Positions 32,124 to 40,066 of a stretch of DNA of 64,000 bases are shown here, piece by piece (the stretch's first letter is position 1; the number at the start of each line of letters is the position of its first letter). Source of the DNA: Amycolatopsis alba DSM 44262 (GTDB lineage Bacteria; Actinomycetota; Actinomycetes; Mycobacteriales; Pseudonocardiaceae); the NCBI RefSeq assembly GCF_000384215.1, contig NZ_KB913032.1:831021-895020 (forward strand), read 5' to 3'. The notes below the pieces were generated by a model. That model had not been told where the DNA came from. It was given only the letters and a program-made list of their open reading frames with translations, and made no database searches. The position numbers and the translations under genes are program-made.

Positions 32124-33289
32124 CGCACCTCCCTGGTGGGCACGGCGACAGCGAGCGCGGTGCCCTCTCCCGGTGCGCTCTCGACCACCATCTCACCATC
32201 GAGTTCGGCGAGCCGCTCGCTGATCATCCGCAGCCCGTTCCCCCGCAAACCGCTCGTACGCTGCGAGGCCGGGTCGAAGCCGACGCCGTCGTCGCGGATG
32301 TCGAGGAGGACCTTGTCGGCCAGATAGGTCAGCGTGACGGCGGCCTTCGTCGCACGGGAGTGCTCACTGACGTTCGCCAGCGCTCCCTGCGCGACCCGGA
32401 GCAGCCCCGCCTCCACCTCGGACTCCAGGGGATACGGATCGCCGCTGATCTCGAAGCGCACCGGGTGCGTGGTGGCGAACATGACCTGCTCGGCGAGCTC
32501 TCTCAGGGTCTCGCCGAGGTCGGTGGCCTCGAGCCGCGGCGACCCGAGGCCTTTGACGAACCGGCGCGCTTCGGCGAGGTTGTCCCCCGCGGCTTCGGCG
32601 GCGCGGTTCACATAGCCCTTGGCCAGCTCCGGATCCGTGTCCCACGACCGCTGCGCCGCCTGCAGCAGCATCCGCATACTCGAGAGCCCCTGCGCGAGCG
32701 CGTCGTGGATCTCCCGCGCCAGCCGCTCCCGTTCCTGCACCATCCCGGCCAGCCGCTGGCTCTGCGCGAGATCGACCCTGGCGTCCAGGAGTGCCTTGAC
32801 GGCCTCCACGAGCTCTTTCCGGTCCCGTTCGAGCTGCAGGAACGTCATCGTGGCCATCAGCGCGACCGCCACCGGTGCGAGCACGATGCTCGGATCGAAT
32901 TCGGTCGCGATCCTCAGCTGGGCGAGGATGGTCGCGACGGTCAGCAGGACGACCACGGGGATCACGATCAGCGGACGCAGCACCTGCAGGCAGACGAAGA
33001 ACAGCGGTACAGCGCACCAGGCGAAGCTCGGCGCCGCCACCACCAGCGCCAGCCAGACCGCGATCACCGCGGCCAGCCACACCGGACGCCACCGGCCGAG
33101 CACGGCCCAGCTCAGCACCCCCGCCACATAGACGAGCGCGAGTGCGCCGGTGAGCGCGAGGATGAGCGGTGTCGCGCCGCTCAATCCATGCCCCGCGACG
33201 AACCTGGCCACCGATGCGGCCAGCAACAGGAAGAACCCGGCGTGCATGGCGGCGTTCAGCCGTGTGACCGCGCCGATGTTCGGCTTCAT
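32120..33289 (-). CDS. NarL-type sensor histidine kinase
   Basis: A 389-aa kinase. An N-terminal membrane region of about six segments runs to residue 165, followed by a coiled linker. The HisKA_3 box is REIHDALAQGLSSMRM (phospho-histidine) and the HATPase region has DIRDDGVGFDP and GLRGNGLRMISERL. ATG 33289 is preferred because GGAGGACCGGG stands directly before it; longer in-frame starts lack this. It should signal to the response regulator at 31497. The adjacent secreted haem-binding-type protein could be its external partner. Confidence 0.88.
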   Translation of the reverse strand: MKPNIGAVTRLNAAMHAGFFLLLAASVARFVAGHGLSGATPLILALTGALALVYVAGVLSWAVLGRWRPVWLAAVIAVWLALVVAAPSFAWCAVPLFFVCLQVLRPLIVIPVVVLLTVATILAQLRIATEFDPSIVLAPVAVALMATMTFLQLERDRKELVEAVKALLDARVDLAQSQRLAGMVQERERLAREIHDALAQGLSSMRMLLQAAQRSWDTDPELAKGYVNRAAEAAGDNLAEARRFVKGLGSPRLEATDLGETLRELAEQVMFATTHPVRFEISGDPYPLESEVEAGLLRVAQGALANVSEHSRATKAAVTLTYLADKVLLDIRDDGVGFDPASQRTSGLRGNGLRMISERLAELDGEMVVESAPGEGTALAVAVPTREVR

Positions 33290-33475
33290 CCCGGTCCTCC
33301 CTTCGTCGCCGATGATCGTAAGCGGGCGGGAGGGCCCTCCCACATCAATCGTTCGGTTGATGCCCGCACCGATCGCACGGCGTCCGATCAAGGTCCACAC
33401 GCCCGATTCGCCGGGCCCGGCCAGGCGGGAGAGTCGGTGGAGAACGAACACCCCCTCCACGGCAAAGGAACTCCG

Positions 33476-34021
33476 ATGAACGCCAAGCTCCCTCGCACCC
33501 GCCTCGTCCTGGGTATGACGGCCGGTCTCGCGACCGTCGCTCTCGCCACCGGGCTGGGCGCGGCGCAGGCACAGGACCGCAGGCCGCAGCCGCCCGCCCC
33601 GCCGTCCGTCGTGCAGACCAGCGTGCTCGGCGTCGACGCCGCCACCCGCGCCGCGCAGGCCGCGCTGGACGCCGCCGAGAAGGAGGGCCAGCGGGTCACC
33701 GTGGCCGTGCTGGACCGGTCCGGTGACGTGCGGGTCCTGCTGAAGGGCGATGGCGCCGGGCCGCAGACCGAGGAGTCCGCCAAGCGCAAGGCCTTCACCG
33801 CGGTCTCCTTCGGGCAGCCGACATCGGCGCTGAACAAGAACGCCCAGGGCACCGGTCCGACCGTCCGCGACATCCCCGGCACGCTCTTCCTCGCCGGCGG
33901 TGTGCCGGTCGCCGTGAACGGCGGCCCGATCGCCGGGATCGGGGTCGGCGGCGCGCCCAGCGGCGACCTCGACGAGAAGTTCGCCGCGGCGGGCCTGCGC
34001 GCCATCGGGGAACTTCGCTGA
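33476..34021 (+). CDS. Secreted GlcG/HbpS-type haem-binding-like protein
   Basis: A 181-aa protein with a signal peptide (basic MNAKLPRTR, hydrophobic LVLGMTAGLATVALATG, AQA cleavage site near residue 32). A DUF336/GlcG domain follows: AAQAALDAAEKEGQRVTVAV, LDRSGDVRVLLKGDGAG, RDIPGTLFLAGGVPV, GIGVGGAPSGDLDE. HbpS of Streptomyces reticuli is such a protein; it binds haem and modulates the SenS kinase. ATG 33476 follows AAAGGAA. Divergent from the two-component genes and overlapping the next gene (TGATG). Confidence 0.85.
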   Translation: MNAKLPRTRLVLGMTAGLATVALATGLGAAQAQDRRPQPPAPPSVVQTSVLGVDAATRAAQAALDAAEKEGQRVTVAVLDRSGDVRVLLKGDGAGPQTEESAKRKAFTAVSFGQPTSALNKNAQGTGPTVRDIPGTLFLAGGVPVAVNGGPIAGIGVGGAPSGDLDEKFAAAGLRAIGELR

Positions 34022-34719
34022 TGATCGGCGGGCGGGTGATCGCGGCCCTGCTCGCCGCCCTCATGCTCGGTGCCTGCTCCCCACAGGCACCGAGCGCTCC
34101 ACCCCCACCGGCCGAGTCCCAGCCGCACCGCCAAGGAGTCCCCGTGAATCACCTTTTCGCCGCCGACGCGAACCTCGTGAGGAAGGCCGTCGAAGCCGGT
34201 GCCGACCTGGAGACGAGGGACGATCGCGGCCGGACCCCGCTGCTCGTCGCCGTCACCGAAGACCGGGTCGAGGTCGCCGAGATCCTCGTCAAGGCGGGTG
34301 CCGACCCGAACGCGCTCGACGGGCGGCACGACACACCGTGGCTGGTCACCGGTGTCACCGGGAGTGTCCCGATGGCGAAGGTACTGCTCGCGGCGAAGCC
34401 GGATCTGACCATCACCAACCGGTTCGGCGGCGTCTCGGTGATCCCCGCTTCGGAACGCGGGCACGTCGAGTACGTGCGGTTGGTGGCGAAGAGCGGGATC
34501 GACGTCGACCACGTGAACGACCTCGGCTGGACCGCGTTACTGGAAGCGGTCATCCTCGGCGACGGCGGGCCGCGCCATCAGGAGGTGGTCCGAGCGCTCG
34601 TCGCCGCCGGCGCGGACGTCGACCTCGCCGACAAAGAAGGCGTCACTCCCCTTGCCCACGCCCGGTCCAAGGGCCAGACGGCCGTCGCCCGGATCCTCCG
34701 AGAGGCGGGTGCGCACTGA
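34021..34719 (+). CDS. Ankyrin-repeat lipoprotein
   Basis: A 232-aa protein with a lipoprotein signal (IAALLAALMLGACS, lipobox LGAC with Cys about residue 19) and a proline-rich linker. About five ankyrin repeats follow (for example DDRGRTPLLVAVTEDRVEVA and LVAAGADVDLADKEGVTPLA). Ankyrin proteins bind other proteins. Its ATG overlaps the stop of the HbpS-like gene, so the two are translated together and may interact on the outer face of the membrane. Confidence 0.85.
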   Translation: MIGGRVIAALLAALMLGACSPQAPSAPPPPAESQPHRQGVPVNHLFAADANLVRKAVEAGADLETRDDRGRTPLLVAVTEDRVEVAEILVKAGADPNALDGRHDTPWLVTGVTGSVPMAKVLLAAKPDLTITNRFGGVSVIPASERGHVEYVRLVAKSGIDVDHVNDLGWTALLEAVILGDGGPRHQEVVRALVAAGADVDLADKEGVTPLAHARSKGQTAVARILREAGAH

Positions 34720-34743
34720 CCCACCTATTTTCCGTTATGCCAA

Positions 34744-34773
34744 TTGACACAAGTTGTCGAGCGTGGCTACGGT
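34744..34773 (+). promoter_or_regulatory. Sigma-70-type promoter giving a leaderless transcript
   Basis: TTGACA (34744-34749), an 18-base spacer, then TACGGT (34768-34773). The expected transcription start is about 34780, which is the GTG start of the next gene. The stretch also holds a short inverted repeat GACA-CAAGT-TGTC, a possible operator. Confidence 0.6.
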
Positions 34774-34779
34774 TCAGCC

Positions 34780-35598
34780 GTGGATCGGGCACGAGGACGA
34801 GGCAGGCCGCGCAAAGACCCGGCGACGCTGGCCCGATGGACCCCTCCCGAGGGGTGGTCGCGGCTGGTCGCCTGGATCTCTCCGGAGGAGAAGAAGGCGC
34901 TGAAGCATGTGGCGGTCGAAGCCGACGTCCCCGTGGCCGAGTTGATCCGGGCGCTCGCCGGCGGGCTGGCAGGCGGCGTCATCACCGCCGATGAACTCAT
35001 CGGGCACGTCGTGAAAGGGAAGGCCGTCATGGAGAAGATCCCCACGCTTTTCGAGCGGGATGAGCGCTTCCACGTCATCGACAGACCTCGCGCCGAGTGC
35101 GCGTGGGTCTTCGACGGCGCCGGGGTGGGGACCGAGAAGCTGGACGGCACCAACATCCGGTTGACCGTGCGCGCCGGACAGCTGGTCCGGGTCGAGAAGC
35201 GACGCAACCCGAGCAAGGAGCAGAAACAACAGGGCATCGTGGACGGCTGGTACGTGGACACCGACAGCGGGTCCGCCGACGACAAGTGGATCCTCGCGGC
35301 GGCGGCGAACACCGACGTGTCCGCCTGGCCGGACGGGGAGCACCCGAGCGAGGCACTCGGGCCCCGCATTCAAGGCAACCCCCTGGGACTGGAGGATCAT
35401 CGGTGCATCCCCTTCAACTTCCAGGCACCGGCCTTGCCCGAGGCGCCGCGCAGCTATGACGGGCTCCGGGACTTCCTCGTCACACTGGACAGCCAGTTCT
35501 CTCCCGGCCATCTGGCGGAGGGCATCGTCTTCCATCATCCGGACGGGCGCCGGGCCAAGATCAAGCGCAAGGACTTCCCTCGCGCCGTGACGGCCTGA
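34780..35598 (+). CDS. Ribbon-helix-helix-like domain fused to an RNA-ligase-type nucleotidyltransferase
   Basis: A 272-aa protein. Residues about 1-75 are basic (RARGRGRPRKDP) and then resemble a ribbon-helix-helix or similar DNA-binding unit (WISPEEKKALKHVAVEADVP). From MEKIPTLFERD (about residue 84) it matches the RNA ligase 1/DUF5565 type. Motif I is TEKLDGTN with the adenylated lysine. EGIVFHHPDGRR is motif IV-like and AKIKRKDF is motif V. The human homologue RLIG1 seals RNA ends. The domains are in one frame. The TTG at 34744 is rejected as start because it forms the -35 box. A separate ligase starting at ATG 35029 would be the alternative. Confidence 0.78.
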   Translation: MDRARGRGRPRKDPATLARWTPPEGWSRLVAWISPEEKKALKHVAVEADVPVAELIRALAGGLAGGVITADELIGHVVKGKAVMEKIPTLFERDERFHVIDRPRAECAWVFDGAGVGTEKLDGTNIRLTVRAGQLVRVEKRRNPSKEQKQQGIVDGWYVDTDSGSADDKWILAAAANTDVSAWPDGEHPSEALGPRIQGNPLGLEDHRCIPFNFQAPALPEAPRSYDGLRDFLVTLDSQFSPGHLAEGIVFHHPDGRRAKIKRKDFPRAVTA

Positions 35599-35697
35599 GA
35601 CGACCGTCGCCGGACGAGAGTTCCGAGGCGACCTCACATCCGGTGGCGCTCTCTCGTCGTACACGGGACACCGCACGCGACCGGGAGGCCAGATCCC

Positions 35698-36627
35698 ATG
35701 AACGATCCATCCGAGCAGGCACACGATCCTCTCGACCCTGGCCTGCGGGCGATCGTGAGCGAGCGGCGTCAGCTGATCGGGCTCGCGTATCGCCTGGTCG
35801 GTTCCCTTTCCGAGGCCGAGGACGTGGTGCAGGAGACCTACACCCGCTGGTACGCCTTGTCCCCCGCGCAGCGGGAGGCGATCGGCTCCCCCGGCGGTTG
35901 GCTGACGACGGTCGCCGGCCGGATCTGCCTGGATCTCCTCGGCTCGGCACGCGCGAGGCGGGAACGCTACGTCGGCGAATGGATCCCCGAGCCGCTGCCG
36001 GGTCAGCTCGGCTGGACGTCCGGACGACCGGCCGCCGCCGACCCGGCCGACCGGATCACCCTCGACGAGTCGATCAACATGGCGTTTCTCGTCGTGCTCG
36101 AGTCGTTGACCCCGGCCGAGCGAGTCGCGTTCGTCCTGCACGAAGTCTTCCGCTACACCTTCGCCGAGGTGGCGGAGATCGTCGGCCGTACCCCGGCCGC
36201 CTGCCGCCAGCTGGCGTCCTCCGCGCGACGGCGCATCCGCGCGATGCGGGTTTCCCCCGCCCCGATCGCACGGGAGGCCGATCTCGTCAAGGAATTCAAG
36301 AAAGCTTGGGAGGCCAAGGACATCGAAGCGCTCATCGGCCTCCTCGATCCCGACGTCAAGGCCGTCGGTGATGGCGGAGGACTCGTCAGCGCCGCGCTCC
36401 ACCCCTTCGAAGGCCGCGAACAGGTCGCGACCTATCTCCTGCAGGTGGCGCACAGGGCGTCCGGCTTCGAACTTCTGGAACGGACCGTCAACGGCCGGCC
36501 CGGCCTCGTGCTCCAGCAGGCCGGGCTGACCGTCGCGGTGTTCGCGTTCCACGTCGCCGACGACCGAATCCGGCACATCTGGGGTGTGCGGAACCCCGAG
36601 AAGCTCCGGCCTTGGACCGACGCGTGA
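35698..36627 (+). CDS. sigJ-like: ECF41-type sigma factor with SnoaL-like C-terminal domain
   Basis: A 309-aa ECF sigma factor. Region 2 has RQLIGLAYRLVGSLSEAEDV, the linker has GGWLTTVAGRICLDLL and YVGEWIPEPLP. Region 4 reads VLHEVFRYTFAEVAEIVGRT. A C-terminal SnoaL-like domain of about 120 residues ends RNPEKLRPW, the NPDKL-like motif of ECF41. That domain regulates activity in place of an anti-sigma factor. ECF41 genes are normally linked to carboxymuconolactone-decarboxylase or oxidoreductase genes, and one lies nearby at 37140. Confidence 0.88.
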   Translation: MNDPSEQAHDPLDPGLRAIVSERRQLIGLAYRLVGSLSEAEDVVQETYTRWYALSPAQREAIGSPGGWLTTVAGRICLDLLGSARARRERYVGEWIPEPLPGQLGWTSGRPAAADPADRITLDESINMAFLVVLESLTPAERVAFVLHEVFRYTFAEVAEIVGRTPAACRQLASSARRRIRAMRVSPAPIAREADLVKEFKKAWEAKDIEALIGLLDPDVKAVGDGGGLVSAALHPFEGREQVATYLLQVAHRASGFELLERTVNGRPGLVLQQAGLTVAVFAFHVADDRIRHIWGVRNPEKLRPWTDA

Positions 36628-36631
36628 CCGG

Positions 36632-37066
36632 CTACCCCGTGAGGGCGCCGAGTTGCCGCAGCTGGGTGAGTACGTCGACGACACCCCAGATCTCGGCGAT
36701 CCGCCCACCGGCGAACCGGAAGATGAAGATCTCGCCGTAGGACACCGTCTTCCCGGTGGCCGGAAGTCCCCTGAACTCGCCTCGATGGGTACCGGTGACG
36801 ATGTTCCGGCAGACGACCTTGTCTCCGTCGGCGAGCACGTCTTCGGCTTCGACCCGCAGATCGGGGAACGCGCGGAGCAGCACCGTCCACACTTGCTTCA
36901 ACGCCTCCGCCCCTGTCGCATCCATCGGAACCGGCGCGTGGAACACCACGTCCGGCTCGACGACCTCGTCGATCATCGTCGCGACGACCTCGAAACTGCC
37001 GGAGCCGGTCGCCTCGTGAAAGCGGGTGAACGCCGCCAGATTGCGTGCTTTCTCGGTGGTGGTCAT
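36632..37066 (-). CDS. SnoaL-like/NTF2-fold polyketide-cyclase-type protein
   Basis: A 144-aa NTF2-fold protein of the SnoaL/ester cyclase family. Visible segments are PDVVFHAPVPMDATGAEALK, FPDLRVEAEDVLADGDKVV and GGRIAEIWGVVDVLTQL. Members are cyclases, isomerases or of unknown activity. Convergent with the ECF41 sigma gene, 4 bases apart, and 73 bases downstream of the carboxymuconolactone-type gene in the same direction. Possibly a target of that sigma factor. Confidence 0.8.
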   Translation of the reverse strand: MTTTEKARNLAAFTRFHEATGSGSFEVVATMIDEVVEPDVVFHAPVPMDATGAEALKQVWTVLLRAFPDLRVEAEDVLADGDKVVCRNIVTGTHRGEFRGLPATGKTVSYGEIFIFRFAGGRIAEIWGVVDVLTQLRQLGALTG

Positions 37067-37139
37067 GGTTTCTCCCCAGAAGTTCGGTGGCGGGCCGGGC
37101 CCGAGCCCGACGACCCGGAGCCCGGCCCGCCGGTCGGTG

Positions 37140-37610
37140 TCAGGTGAACTGCCCCACCCGGTAGTCGCCCGCGGGGTTCTGGACGATGGCGTTCACCCGG
37201 TTGAAGGCGTTGATCAGCGCGATCACCCCCACCAGCGCGGCGAGCTGGTCCTCGTCGAAATGCCGGGCGGCGTTCGCCCACGCCTCGTCGGTGACACCTC
37301 CGCCGTCGGCCACACGGCACGCCTGCTCGGTCACTTCGAGCGCGGCGCGCTCGGCGTCGGAGAAGACCGTCGCCTCCCGCCAGGCCGCGACCAGGTTGAT
37401 CCGCACGGCCGACTCGCCCGCCGCGGCGGCTTCCTTGGTGTGCATGTCCAGGCATACCGCGCAGCCGTTGATCTGGCTCGCACGCATCCGCACCAGCTCC
37501 TGGATCGTGATCGGCAGAGGTGAGCCGATCAGCGCCTTCCCCGCCGAGATGATGCTTTTCATGAACTTTCCGCCGACAGGGTTGCCGAAATAGTCGAGCC
37601 GGGCGTTCAT
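37140..37610 (-). CDS. Carboxymuconolactone decarboxylase/AhpD-like protein
   Basis: A 156-aa alpha-helical protein. Its signature is MRASQINGCAVCLDMHTKEA, with the CxxC and the following histidine of the AhpD-like peroxidase active site. Such proteins reduce peroxides or transfer electrons from thiol partners. ATG 37610 follows AAGGAGA. It is the typical ECF41 partner gene, 512 bases from the sigma factor gene. Confidence 0.85.
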   Translation of the reverse strand: MNARLDYFGNPVGGKFMKSIISAGKALIGSPLPITIQELVRMRASQINGCAVCLDMHTKEAAAAGESAVRINLVAAWREATVFSDAERAALEVTEQACRVADGGGVTDEAWANAARHFDEDQLAALVGVIALINAFNRVNAIVQNPAGDYRVGQFT

Positions 37611-37926
37611 CACGATCTCCTTTGCCGTTGTGGTTGTTCTGCACACACGACGACGCAGCCACAGGAAATGTGAGCCCGTTCCGGTGACGGCGATCCTTCG
37701 CCCAGCCCGAAAGCATCTTCGACGCAGTCGAGACGTTCGACCAACTGGTTGTCGCATATGAACATTCGCGACCTGTCCACCCCGGCGGGCAGGATCTTCG
37801 ACCCCAAAGGGCAGGTGCTCGTCCGCGGGCTCAGCGGCGGGCGGACCGGGCTGGCTATTGTGATGAGTACTCCACCCGAGGGGGCCGGGCGCCGAGATCT
37901 GCATCGAGAGGGGGCGAGTATCGCGG
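37611..37926. other. Intergenic region before the protease/NTPase operon
   Basis: 316 bases between divergent genes. No coding frame is convincing on either strand. It should hold the promoter of the conflict-system operon; CTATTGTGAT near 37853 could contain its -10, and a GAGGGGG ribosome site precedes the first gene. Confidence 0.45.
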
Positions 37927-38988
37927 ATGACACCCATTCCGGATTCCTTCCCGCTCGATTGGACCGACAGCCGCCTCCAGGAACTGCGGAACACGTTGAG
38001 CGCGGCGATCTACCGGGAGCGGGAGATCGAGGTCGTCGCGATCGGAGCGGGTGTTCCCCCTGGCCGGATCCGATGGGGCCAGCAGGCCGATCACCTGTGG
38101 TTCGACGTCCTCAACGAAGCCGCCGCACACGTTCGGGTGAAACAGCTGCTGGCCGACGTCGGTGAGCGGCAACCCGCCTTGGCCGCCCGCATCGGCGAAT
38201 TGTCGGCCGCGGCACCGCTTCTCACCGCGCGGATCCCCGACGATCACCCTCCCGCGCTGTCGCCCGATGACGTCCGGTGGAAGAACTTCGGCGGCGGCAA
38301 CGAGCTGCAGGTCTTCGCCGGAGAGGAAACGCTGATGGACGTCGCGTTCCTGGGACAGGGCTTGGACCGCGCGAAATCCGTTTGCCGGCTGAAGGTGTCC
38401 CACGGCCGGTCCGGCTGCCATGGCACCGGCTTCCGGATCGGCCCGGCCACCGTGCTGACGAGCCACCACGTGCTGCACGACTGGCGTACCAGCGACCGGC
38501 CCGCGATCGCCGTACAGGCGGAATTCCACTACGAGCTGGACCTCACCGGAGCGCTGCGGGCATCGACCGTGATCCCGTGCGATCCCGCGTCGATCGCCGG
38601 AGACCAGGCTCACGACTTCGCGGTGATCACCACCTCCGCGCCGCTGCCGGAGGACGTGCCGATCGTGCCCCTCCCCGCGGTCACCGACGTCAAGGAGGAC
38701 GATCGGGTCTACATCATCCAGCATCCGCGGGGCCTGCCGAAGAAGATCGCGCTGCACCACAACCTCGTGCGCCACGTCGACGAGGACGTGGTGCAGTACT
38801 GGACCGACACCGAAACCGGTTCGTCGGGCTCTCCGGTGTTCGACCGGCACTGGCGCGTCGTCGCGCTGCACCACCAATGGGTGAGGTCGACGGCCGAGGA
38901 CGGCGTCGCTTACCGCAATCAGGGACGGGCCATCGGCCGCATCGTCGAACGACTTCGCGCACTCGGCCTGGCCCCGGACCAGGAGTGA
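37927..38988 (+). CDS. Trypsin-like serine protease with N-terminal effector-associated-like domain
   Basis: A 353-aa protein. Residues about 10-90 form a small helical domain (LRNTLSAAIYREREIEVVA, GAGVPPGRIRWGQQADHLW). It is clearly similar to the N-terminus of the next protein and resembles the EAD death-like adaptor domains of bacterial conflict systems. The protease part (about 140-345) has a complete triad: histidine in TSHHVLHDW near 180, aspartate in HDFAVI near 231 and serine in GSSGSPVF near 300. No signal peptide, so it acts inside the cell. One base separates it from the NTPase gene. Likely an effector released or activated by the NTPase. Confidence 0.85.
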   Translation: MTPIPDSFPLDWTDSRLQELRNTLSAAIYREREIEVVAIGAGVPPGRIRWGQQADHLWFDVLNEAAAHVRVKQLLADVGERQPALAARIGELSAAAPLLTARIPDDHPPALSPDDVRWKNFGGGNELQVFAGEETLMDVAFLGQGLDRAKSVCRLKVSHGRSGCHGTGFRIGPATVLTSHHVLHDWRTSDRPAIAVQAEFHYELDLTGALRASTVIPCDPASIAGDQAHDFAVITTSAPLPEDVPIVPLPAVTDVKEDDRVYIIQHPRGLPKKIALHHNLVRHVDEDVVQYWTDTETGSSGSPVFDRHWRVVALHHQWVRSTAEDGVAYRNQGRAIGRIVERLRALGLAPDQE

Positions 38989-38989
38989 C

Positions 38990-40066
38990 ATGGTCCGATG
39001 GATCCTTTTCCCCGATTGGGGAGACAACACGGCACGCCTGTTGCACGACACCCTCAACAAGGCGTTCTATCTGCGTGAAGACCTGATCGAGCTCTACTGC
39101 GGCGCCGGTCTGCCGCCGCATGAGATCGACTGGAACCAGCCGGCGGCCCAGCTGTGGCCGACCATCACGCGTGACACCGCCGACGCAGGCAGGCTGGAGA
39201 ACCTCATCCTGCTGGTCCGGCACCGGTGCCCGGCCGTCGCGCCGGATCTGGACGTCGTCCTGTCCGCGCACAACACCGACATCTCCTGGTATTCGGCGAG
39301 GGAACGGCATCTGTCACTGCTGCTGGGCCCTGGCTGCCAGCGAGCCCTCCTCGACCGGCGGGAACTGCGCGCGCATCTGGTGGATCTGGTCAAACGGCAG
39401 TTTCCCGTGCTCACCATCACGGGCGAGCCCGGCAGCGGGAAGTCCTACAGCCGCCACCTCATCCAGCACATGGCCGGCGATCCCGTCCTCGACTGCGAGT
39501 TCAAGATCATCAACGTCGAGGACGACTTCTACGACCACGTCGGCGCGACCGATTTCATGACGACCCTGGCGGCCAGGCTGGGACTGCCCACCCGGTTCGA
39601 CGTCGACGAGCACACCGAGCAGGCCCGCACGGTGCGCGAGCTCGTGGACCTCTTCGTCGGCCGGTTCACCACCTTGCCGGGCAGATTGCGCTGGATCTTC
39701 ATCGACGGCCTCGACCGCCCGCAGGTCGCGCCGGGTGTGCACATGGTCGTCGCGCAGCTGGCGAAGGAGGTCGAGGCCGGGCAGCTCCCCGATACCAGGC
39801 TCATCGTGACCGGCCATCCGGGTGACTTCGCCCCGGCCGTGCTGGAGGTGCTCCGGCACGAGGAACTGACCGGGGTCACCACCTCGCATCTTCACGGGTT
39901 CTTCCGCGGGCTCGCGGAGCACGTGGGCAAGCCTCTCTCGGACGAAGCGCTGGAAGACCTCGTCGACCAGGTGCTCGCCGAGGCCGCCCTCGACGATCTC
40001 CAGGTCCTCGGGCGAGCCGCGTGCCGCGCCGCGCACCTGCATTTCACCCCGGCCGGTGCGCGATGA
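38990..40066 (+). CDS. P-loop NTPase with the same N-terminal adaptor-like domain
   Basis: A 358-aa protein. Residues about 10-90 repeat the adaptor domain of the preceding protease (LHDTLNKAFYLREDLIELY, GAGLPPHEIDWNQPAAQLW). A STAND/AAA-like ATPase follows with P-loop TGEPGSGKSY near residue 143, Walker B RWIFIDGLDRPQ near 240 and a VTGHPGDF sensor-like segment. The protein ends soon after the ATPase and lacks a repeat-type sensor. Sensing may be supplied by the large third protein, whose ATG overlaps its stop. Homotypic pairing with the protease through the shared domain is the natural reading. Confidence 0.85.
   Translation: MVRWILFPDWGDNTARLLHDTLNKAFYLREDLIELYCGAGLPPHEIDWNQPAAQLWPTITRDTADAGRLENLILLVRHRCPAVAPDLDVVLSAHNTDISWYSARERHLSLLLGPGCQRALLDRRELRAHLVDLVKRQFPVLTITGEPGSGKSYSRHLIQHMAGDPVLDCEFKIINVEDDFYDHVGATDFMTTLAARLGLPTRFDVDEHTEQARTVRELVDLFVGRFTTLPGRLRWIFIDGLDRPQVAPGVHMVVAQLAKEVEAGQLPDTRLIVTGHPGDFAPAVLEVLRHEELTGVTTSHLHGFFRGLAEHVGKPLSDEALEDLVDQVLAEAALDDLQVLGRAACRAAHLHFTPAGAR

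Noticed and set aside
34744..34779. TTG 34744 as start of the RNA-ligase fusion
   Set aside because: The TTG is part of a good -35 box, and the -10 box would then lie inside the coding region; GTG 34780 fits the expected transcription start.
37749..38165. Rightward open frame upstream of the protease gene
   Set aside because: It runs into the protease gene in a different frame and shows no domain or ribosome site; treated as intergenic plus shadow.
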